This document shows, in pieces, positions 5,338 to 10,341 of a DNA stretch of 10,341 nt (position 1 is the stretch's first letter; each line of letters begins with the position of its first letter). Source of the stretch: an uncultured Bacilli bacterium (GTDB lineage Bacteria; Bacillota_I; Bacilli_A; RFN20; CAG-631); contig CAKPZU010000071.1 of the NCBI GenBank assembly GCA_934215405.1, positions 1 to 10,341 on the forward strand, given 5' to 3'. A model generated the notes under the pieces. That model was not told the DNA's origin. It did not search any database and worked only from the letters and a program-made list of their open reading frames with translations. The position numbers and the translations under genes were made by a program.

Positions 5338-5366
5338 TTTAAATAAATATTTAAAAGTAGTATAAT
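5338..5366 (+). promoter_or_regulatory. galK promoter with overlapping AT-rich palindrome
   Basis: TATAAT (5361-5366) is a perfect -10 box, with TTTAAA (5338-5343) 17 bases upstream as a poor -35. An inverted repeat TTTAAATA (5338-5345) / TATTTAAA (5348-5355) lies across the -35 and spacer, where a repressor or activator could bind. The region is so AT-rich that the palindrome may be chance. The SD GTGAGG (5384-5389) follows. Confidence 0.55.
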
Positions 5367-5397
5367 TACACTACAACGAATAAGTGAGGATATAACA

Positions 5398-6546
5398 ATG
5401 ATCGAAACTGTTAAACAAAAATTTATAGAATTATTTAAGAATCTTGATAATACAAGATGTTTCTTTTCACCAGGTCGTGTAAATATTATTGGTGAACACA
5501 TTGACTATAATGGAGGATTAGTACTTCCTTGTGCCATTGATAGAGGAACATATTTTGTTATTCGTTTAAATAATACAAATATGGTTAATGTTTATTCAAT
5601 GCAATTTGAAGATTTAGGTGTTGTAAGCTTTGATGTTTATGATGAAACACACACTAAAGCATACACAGATTTTGTAAAAGGTATTATTAAAATCTTTGAT
5701 TTACATTCAGGCTTTGATATGGTTTGTTGTGGAACAATACCTCATTCATCTGGCTTATCATCATCAGCATCTTTTTGCACAGGACTTGGCTTTGCTTTAT
5801 CAACATTAGCTAATAATCCTATTTCTGGTACCAAATTAGCTTTAATGTGTAAAAGAGTAGAAAATGAATTCATGGGTGTTAATAGTGGAATTATGGATCA
5901 ATTCATTATTGCCAATGGTAAGGATGAAAAAGCTTTATTAATTAATTGTAATACCTTAGAATACGAAGAAATTCCATTTGAACTTGAAGATAATGTATTA
6001 ATTATTGCCAATACTAATAAGAAAAGACAATTAGCTGATAGTAAGTATAATGAAAGAAGAGCAGAATGCGATGAAATTTTACGTACTATTAATGAAGCTA
6101 ATCATGACTTTAAATATTTATGTGATATAAATGAAAAAGAAATGAAAACATTGATGCCATTAATTAAAAATGACACATTAAAGAAAAGATTTAGACATGT
6201 TGTAAGTGAAAATGCTAGAACTATTAAAGCAGCTAATGCTTTAAAGGAGCATGACATTAAAACACTTGGAGAATTATTAACACAATCTCATTTATCTTTA
6301 GAAAATGATTATGAGGTAACAGGGAAAGAATTAGATACATTAGTTCATAGTTTCTTAAAGCAAGATGGCTGTGTTGGTGCAAGAATGACAGGAGCTGGCT
6401 TTGGTGGTTGCTCTATTGCTTTATTTAAAAAAGGAACAGAAAAGAAGGCTATTGAAGCTGTTAATGAAATATATATAAAAGAAATTGGTTATGCACCAAG
6501 CTTCTATGAAGTATGTGTTTCTGGAGGGACTAGAGAAATAAAATAA
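5398..6546 (+). CDS. galK: Galactokinase
   Basis: This GHMP-superfamily kinase phosphorylates alpha-D-galactose at C1 with ATP, the entry step of the Leloir pathway, in the cytoplasm. At 382 aa it has the normal family length. Visible motifs are the galactokinase signature GRVNIIGEHIDYNGG (26-40; Arg27, Glu33 and Asp36 are the catalytic-arginine and sugar-contact positions), the ATP phosphate-binding loop PHSSGLSSSAS (115-125), GIMDQF with the catalytic-base Asp167, and the C-terminal GHMP motif ARMTGAGFGGC (328-338). All key residues are intact. The ATG at 5398 has the SD GTGAGG 8 bases upstream and its own promoter near 5361. No galE, galT, galM or sugar transporter is in the window; instead an ABC exporter follows after 28 bases. 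The name is firm; why it sits with the exporter is unclear. Confidence 0.95.
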   Translation: MIETVKQKFIELFKNLDNTRCFFSPGRVNIIGEHIDYNGGLVLPCAIDRGTYFVIRLNNTNMVNVYSMQFEDLGVVSFDVYDETHTKAYTDFVKGIIKIFDLHSGFDMVCCGTIPHSSGLSSSASFCTGLGFALSTLANNPISGTKLALMCKRVENEFMGVNSGIMDQFIIANGKDEKALLINCNTLEYEEIPFELEDNVLIIANTNKKRQLADSKYNERRAECDEILRTINEANHDFKYLCDINEKEMKTLMPLIKNDTLKKRFRHVVSENARTIKAANALKEHDIKTLGELLTQSHLSLENDYEVTGKELDTLVHSFLKQDGCVGARMTGAGFGGCSIALFKKGTEKKAIEAVNEIYIKEIGYAPSFYEVCVSGGTREIK

Positions 6547-6572
6547 TTTTTTCCTTTAAATAAAGGAGAAAA
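6547..6572 (+). promoter_or_regulatory. Hairpin sequestering the SD of the first ABC exporter gene
   Basis: TTTTTTCCTTT (6547-6557), starting immediately after the galK stop codon, pairs with AAAGGAGAAAA (6562-6572) over 11 positions (one G-U) around the loop AAAT. The 3' arm includes the SD AAAGGAG of the next gene, whose ATG is at 6575. The stem would be formed or opened by ribosomes finishing galK, so the two genes may be translationally coupled. The structure is seen; the effect is inferred. Confidence 0.5.
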
Positions 6573-6574
6573 CT

Positions 6575-8374
6575 ATGCAAGCATTAAAATTATTAAAACG
6601 ATATATGAAAAAGCATTTGTTAGTATTTATATTAACAATTGCTTTATTAGTTTTTCTAAACTATGTTAGATCAATTATTCCTAAAATGACTGGTGTATTT
6701 GTTTCAATTGTTAAGCAAACACCAATGAAGGATAGCGAATTACCTAAATTATTTTTAAGCTTTTATAATGAAAGTAGTACAATACAAGCAAAATTACTAA
6801 CTACAGCAATATTAGTTGTTTTAATAGCGTTTGTTAGAGAAATAACTAATATTTTTTGTGATGTTAGTATTTATAATATTTCGGAAATTGTTGGCTGTCA
6901 GGCACAAATTGATTATTTTAAAAAGGTTCAGGATTTACCATTTTCTTATTTAAATCATGCTGAAACTGGCGATTTAATTCAACGTTCAACACAAGATATT
7001 TCTCGCTTTAAACGCTTTATTTCAGGATCATTACTAGAGTTATTTAATTCATTATGTAAGGTAATAATTTATGGACTTTGTATGTTTTTTATAAATAAGG
7101 AATTTACATTATATGTTTTTATTTTCTTACCTATTTATTTTATAACATCTTATTTTTATTTTAAAAAGCAAAGTAAGGACTATAGTTTACTTGAAGAAAA
7201 AGAAGGTAAGATGACAAATGTTTTACAAGAAAATTTAACAGGAATTAGAGTAGTTAAAGCTTTTGCTAATGAAAAATATGAAATAAAGAAATTTAATAAA
7301 GCCTTAGATGAATATACAAATGTTTGGCAAAGGACAACCTATAGAATGGCGACATTTTGGGGCTTTAGCGATATATTAACCTATTTGCAATTATTATTGG
7401 TATTTGCTTTATCAGTAATTTTTATGCTTTATAAGGATATGAGTATTGATAAGGTAACTATTATGTTTTTATATACAGAACAAATTATTTGGCCTTGTCG
7501 TAGCTTAGGAAGGCAATTAGCTGAATTTGGAAAAACCTCAATTTGCTGTGGGAGAATTTTAGAAGTACTTGATTTAAAGGATGAATATGATACTAATTCT
7601 ACTTTAAAAACACCAATAACTGGTAATATTGAATTTAAGGATGTTTCCTTTAAATTTGCAGATGCTAGTATTCCTACCCTTAATAATATTAACTTAAAGA
7701 TTAATAAGGGTGAAACAATAGCTATAATTGGTAAAACAGGTAGTGGAAAATCAACATTTGTAAATTTATTGAATAGATTACTTGATCCAACAAGTGGTAC
7801 TATTTTACTTGATGGGGTTGATATTACTAAAATGGATAAGCATTATGTAAGATCACATGTTGGTATTATTTTACAAGAGCCATTTTTATATTCAAGAACA
7901 ATTGAAAACAATATTAATATAACCCTTCCTTATGATGATAAAAAGAAAGTAAGAGAATTAGCCCATATTGCCTCTCTTGATCAAGATATTGAAGAATTTG
8001 ATTTAAAGTATGAAACAATGGTTGGCGAAAGAGGAGTTACTTTATCTGGGGGACAAAAGCAACGTATGGCTATTGCTAGAATGCTAGCTACAAAAAAAGA
8101 AATATTAATATTTGATGATTCCTTAAGCGCTGTTGATACTAAAACTGATTTAAAAATTAGAAATGCTTTAAAGGAAAATAATGATTGTACGACACTAATT
8201 ATTACTAATAGAATAAACACAGCTAAGGATGCAAATAAAATAATTGTTTTTGAAAATGGAACTATTAGTGAATGTGGAACACATCAAGAATTAATAAAAA
8301 AGGATGGTTTGTATAAAACTATTTATGATATACAAAACTTCTTCAATGAAGGTGGTGAAATAAGCCATGAATAA
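6575..8374 (+). CDS. Heterodimeric ABC exporter subunit with degenerate ATP site (YheI/LmrC-like)
   Basis: This 599-aa half-transporter has an N-terminal six-helix exporter domain (about 1-320; the SYLNHAETGDLIQRSTQD segment is the first intracellular coupling loop) and a C-terminal nucleotide-binding domain (about 350-595). Motifs are Walker A GKTGSGKST (386-394), Q-loop Gln434, signature LSGGQ (490-494) and Walker B ILIFDD (510-515). The Walker B catalytic Glu is replaced by Asp515, and the H-loop His is replaced by Asn545 (TNRINT in place of AHRLST). Its own ATP site is therefore expected to bind ATP but hydrolyse it poorly. This is the hallmark of the degenerate partner in heterodimeric exporters such as TM287/288, LmrCD or BmrCD. 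The canonical partner follows with an 8-bp overlap. The substrate is not deducible; multidrug or lipid-like export is the family habit. Confidence 0.9.
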   Translation: MQALKLLKRYMKKHLLVFILTIALLVFLNYVRSIIPKMTGVFVSIVKQTPMKDSELPKLFLSFYNESSTIQAKLLTTAILVVLIAFVREITNIFCDVSIYNISEIVGCQAQIDYFKKVQDLPFSYLNHAETGDLIQRSTQDISRFKRFISGSLLELFNSLCKVIIYGLCMFFINKEFTLYVFIFLPIYFITSYFYFKKQSKDYSLLEEKEGKMTNVLQENLTGIRVVKAFANEKYEIKKFNKALDEYTNVWQRTTYRMATFWGFSDILTYLQLLLVFALSVIFMLYKDMSIDKVTIMFLYTEQIIWPCRSLGRQLAEFGKTSICCGRILEVLDLKDEYDTNSTLKTPITGNIEFKDVSFKFADASIPTLNNINLKINKGETIAIIGKTGSGKSTFVNLLNRLLDPTSGTILLDGVDITKMDKHYVRSHVGIILQEPFLYSRTIENNINITLPYDDKKKVRELAHIASLDQDIEEFDLKYETMVGERGVTLSGGQKQRMAIARMLATKKEILIFDDSLSAVDTKTDLKIRNALKENNDCTTLIITNRINTAKDANKIIVFENGTISECGTHQELIKKDGLYKTIYDIQNFFNEGGEISHE

Positions 8375-10187
8375 TGAATTTGAAGAATATGATTTAAAAA
8401 GTAAGCTAAACTTTAAGGTTTGGAAAAGAATAATAAAGGAAATGCTAAAATATCCATTTTATTGTGTTGGAGCAGTTTTAGCAATGATTGGTTGTGCTTT
8501 TTTTGAAACAATGTTTGTAAAATACATTTGTGAGGATGGCTTAAAAAGATTTATGGAAATTGGTAAAATAGATCAAACATTTGCTTATTTCTTATTATGG
8601 ATGTTTGTATTTATTTTAGGAATTGGAACATGCACAATGCTATTTATAAGGCTTGGTGGAATTTTAGAGTTAAAGTTTTATAAGGGCTTAACTAAAGAAA
8701 CATTTGCTAAGCTACAAAATCAACCATTTTCATTTTTTGATAGAAGCTCTGTTGGCTGGCTAATGGCTCGAGTATCAAGCGATACAGCCTTGCTTGGAAA
8801 TATTATATCTTGGGGTTTAGTTGATATTATATATGCTATTTTTAAGCTTTTATTTATCTTTATAATAATGTTTACAATTAAGCCTATATTATCATTAATC
8901 ATGCTAGTAATAATTCCTTTAGTTACTATAGTTGCCTCATTATTTAATAACATAATTGTTAAATTATCAAGAAAGCAAAGAAAAGTAAATTCTGAAATTA
9001 CTTCTTATTTAAATGAAGGAATTGGTGGGGCTAAAACTAGTAAAACATTAGTTTTAGAGGAAAAAAGCGTTAATGAATTTAAAGGTATTGTTAATAAATA
9101 TAAAAGGACAACTATTAAAATTGCTTGGGCACAAACATTGTTTTATCAAATAATAGCTATTTCTTCAGCTATTGCCTTAGCTTTAATGGGTTATTTTGGA
9201 GGGATGGCTTTAGATGATGTAACAACATTATTCTTATTTTTATCTTATTCAACATCATTTTTTGATCCAGTACTAAATATAGCTAGATTATCTAATGATT
9301 TAAGGCATGCTCAAGTAGCTGGTGAAAGAGTTTTTGACTTAAATGATATAGTACCAGAAATAAAGGATAGTAAGGAAGTTATTGAAAAATATGGTGATTA
9401 TATTAATTTAAAAAAAGAAAACTTTGAAGAATTAAAGGGTGATGTTAGCTTTAATAATGTAAGCTTTGCCTATAAAAATGGTAAAAAGGTTTTAAGTGAT
9501 TTTTCTTTAATGGTAAAGCAAGGACAATCTGTAGCTTTAGTTGGAAAAACAGGGGCTGGGAAATCAACAATTGTTAATTTGCTATCACGCTTTTATGAGC
9601 CAACAAGCGGAAATATTACAATTGATGGTGTTGATTATAAAAAAAGGAGTGTAGCTTGGTTACATTATAATTTAGGATATGTTTTACAAACCCCACATTT
9701 GTTTTCAGGAACAATAATGGAAAATATAAGATATGGTAATTTATCAGCAAGTGATGAAGAAGTAATTAAGGCTGCTAAAATTGCTAATGCTGATGAATTT
9801 ATAAGTAAGCTTGAAAAAGGCTATAATAGTGAGGTAGGAGAAGGTGGCAATCGTTTATCACTTGGACAAAAGCAATTGATTTCCTTTGCAAGAGCTATTA
9901 TTGCAAATCCTAAAATTATAATACTTGATGAAGCTACAAGTAGTATTGATACAGAAACTGAATATGTTATTCAAAGAGCCATTAAAAACATTTTAAGTGG
10001 TAGAACTAGTTTTATTGTAGCTCATAGATTATCAACAATTGTAAATTGTGATATTATATTAGTAGTTGATGATGGAAAAATCATCGAAAAGGGTACTCAT
10101 GATGAGTTGATGAAAAATAAAGGCTATTATTATTCTTTATTTACTAATCAATTCATTGATGAAAAAATGAAAGAGCTTAATTTTTAA
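8367..10187 (+). CDS. Heterodimeric ABC exporter subunit with canonical ATP-site residues (YheH/LmrD-like)
   Basis: This 606-aa partner of the preceding gene starts at ATG 8367 inside its last codons (8-bp overlap, translational coupling). An exporter membrane domain spans about 20-320, with the coupling-loop segment FSFFDRSSVGWLMARVSSDT at 121-140. The nucleotide-binding domain follows: Walker A GKTGAGKST (393-401), Q-loop Gln441, Walker B IIILDE (517-522) with the catalytic Glu522, and H-loop AHRLST with His553. Its signature is LSLGQ (497-501) instead of LSGGQ. In the head-to-tail dimer this altered signature faces the degenerate Walker site of the first subunit, while the intact LSGGQ of the first subunit completes this subunit's catalytic site. 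Each subunit is thus specialised, as in known heterodimeric exporters. There is no fused peptidase, so it is not a bacteriocin-processing transporter. Confidence 0.9.
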   Translation: MNNEFEEYDLKSKLNFKVWKRIIKEMLKYPFYCVGAVLAMIGCAFFETMFVKYICEDGLKRFMEIGKIDQTFAYFLLWMFVFILGIGTCTMLFIRLGGILELKFYKGLTKETFAKLQNQPFSFFDRSSVGWLMARVSSDTALLGNIISWGLVDIIYAIFKLLFIFIIMFTIKPILSLIMLVIIPLVTIVASLFNNIIVKLSRKQRKVNSEITSYLNEGIGGAKTSKTLVLEEKSVNEFKGIVNKYKRTTIKIAWAQTLFYQIIAISSAIALALMGYFGGMALDDVTTLFLFLSYSTSFFDPVLNIARLSNDLRHAQVAGERVFDLNDIVPEIKDSKEVIEKYGDYINLKKENFEELKGDVSFNNVSFAYKNGKKVLSDFSLMVKQGQSVALVGKTGAGKSTIVNLLSRFYEPTSGNITIDGVDYKKRSVAWLHYNLGYVLQTPHLFSGTIMENIRYGNLSASDEEVIKAAKIANADEFISKLEKGYNSEVGEGGNRLSLGQKQLISFARAIIANPKIIILDEATSSIDTETEYVIQRAIKNILSGRTSFIVAHRLSTIVNCDIILVVDDGKIIEKGTHDELMKNKGYYYSLFTNQFIDEKMKELNF

Positions 10188-10202
10188 AAGGAGAGATGAT
10201 AT

Positions 10203-10341
10203 ATGGATTTAAGTAAATATACACCAGAAATTATTAAAACATTACAAAAGGCTGTTCAAATTAAAACTGTCCAAGATACTCCAGTTGCTAATGGACCCTT
10301 TGGGAAAGGAAATAAGGAATGCTTAGAATACATTTTAGGTG
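10203..10341 (+). CDS. M20-family dipeptidase, PepV-like, N-terminal part (cut by window end)
   Basis: ATG at 10203 follows an AAAAGGAGAG ribosome binding site and lies 15 bases after the exporter gene, so it is probably in the same operon. The visible 46 residues include LQKAVQIKTVQDTPVANGPFGKGNKECLEYIL. This matches the start of PepV-type dipeptidases as I recall it (a helix ending in L.IPSV.D, then PFG.G...ALEY.L, which precedes the metal-binding region). PepV-like enzymes are cytoplasmic zinc aminopeptidases that split dipeptides and usually exceed 450 aa. The metal ligands are beyond the window, so activity cannot be judged. A related M20 peptidase with a different name is possible. Confidence 0.7.
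   Translation, partial: MDLSKYTPEIIKTLQKAVQIKTVQDTPVANGPFGKGNKECLEYILG

Overview
The window is very AT-rich, uses ATG/TTG starts with strong AGGAG-type ribosome binding sites, and all real genes lie on the + strand. A Cse60-type sporulation-associated protein, a THF riboswitch before an ECF folate transporter gene, a group IIC-like intron and IS30/IS66 relics all point to a low-GC Firmicute. A gut Erysipelotrichia/Bacilli-type lineage is my best guess, by inference only. Tryptophan is always TGG in the intact genes, so the standard code is assumed.

Region 1 (1-1278) is the distal end of a polymorphic-toxin locus. It holds the C-terminal 201 codons of an RHS-repeat protein (core end, glycine-rich hydrophobic stretch, variable C-terminal tip). 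A 175-aa unknown protein follows 12 bases later and is the candidate immunity protein. A clear rho-independent terminator closes the unit.

Region 2 (1279-3312) is a graveyard of mobile elements packed end to end. A 5' fragment of a group IIC-like intron starts directly behind the U-tract of that terminator. It runs into an IS30-family transposase that has lost its N-terminus and carries one in-frame TGA. Behind the transposase lie five imperfect copies of an AAACTGCATTTAGTTTT-like motif. The last copy abuts a headless IS66 tnpA, which overlaps an IS66 tnpB interrupted by an in-frame TAG. None of these elements looks active.

Region 3 (3354-5132) is a folate-uptake unit: a near-consensus promoter, a THF (class I) riboswitch, a Shine-Dalgarno-sequestering hairpin followed by six U, and a 466-aa protein. 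The protein's middle is a FolT-like ECF S component, but it carries a large membrane-anchored extracytoplasmic N-terminal domain and two extra C-terminal helices. A small cse60-like gene follows.

Region 4 (5133-5397) is intergenic. It holds a 20-bp interrupted hairpin that masks the SD of a 9-codon micro-ORF, a weak hairpin with T-rich flank, and the galK promoter.

Region 5 (5398-10341) is a tight probable operon: galactokinase, the two halves of a heterodimeric ABC exporter (one degenerate and one canonical ATP site, genes overlapping by 8 bp), and the start of a PepV-like M20 dipeptidase cut by the window edge. The exporter substrate cannot be read from the sequence.
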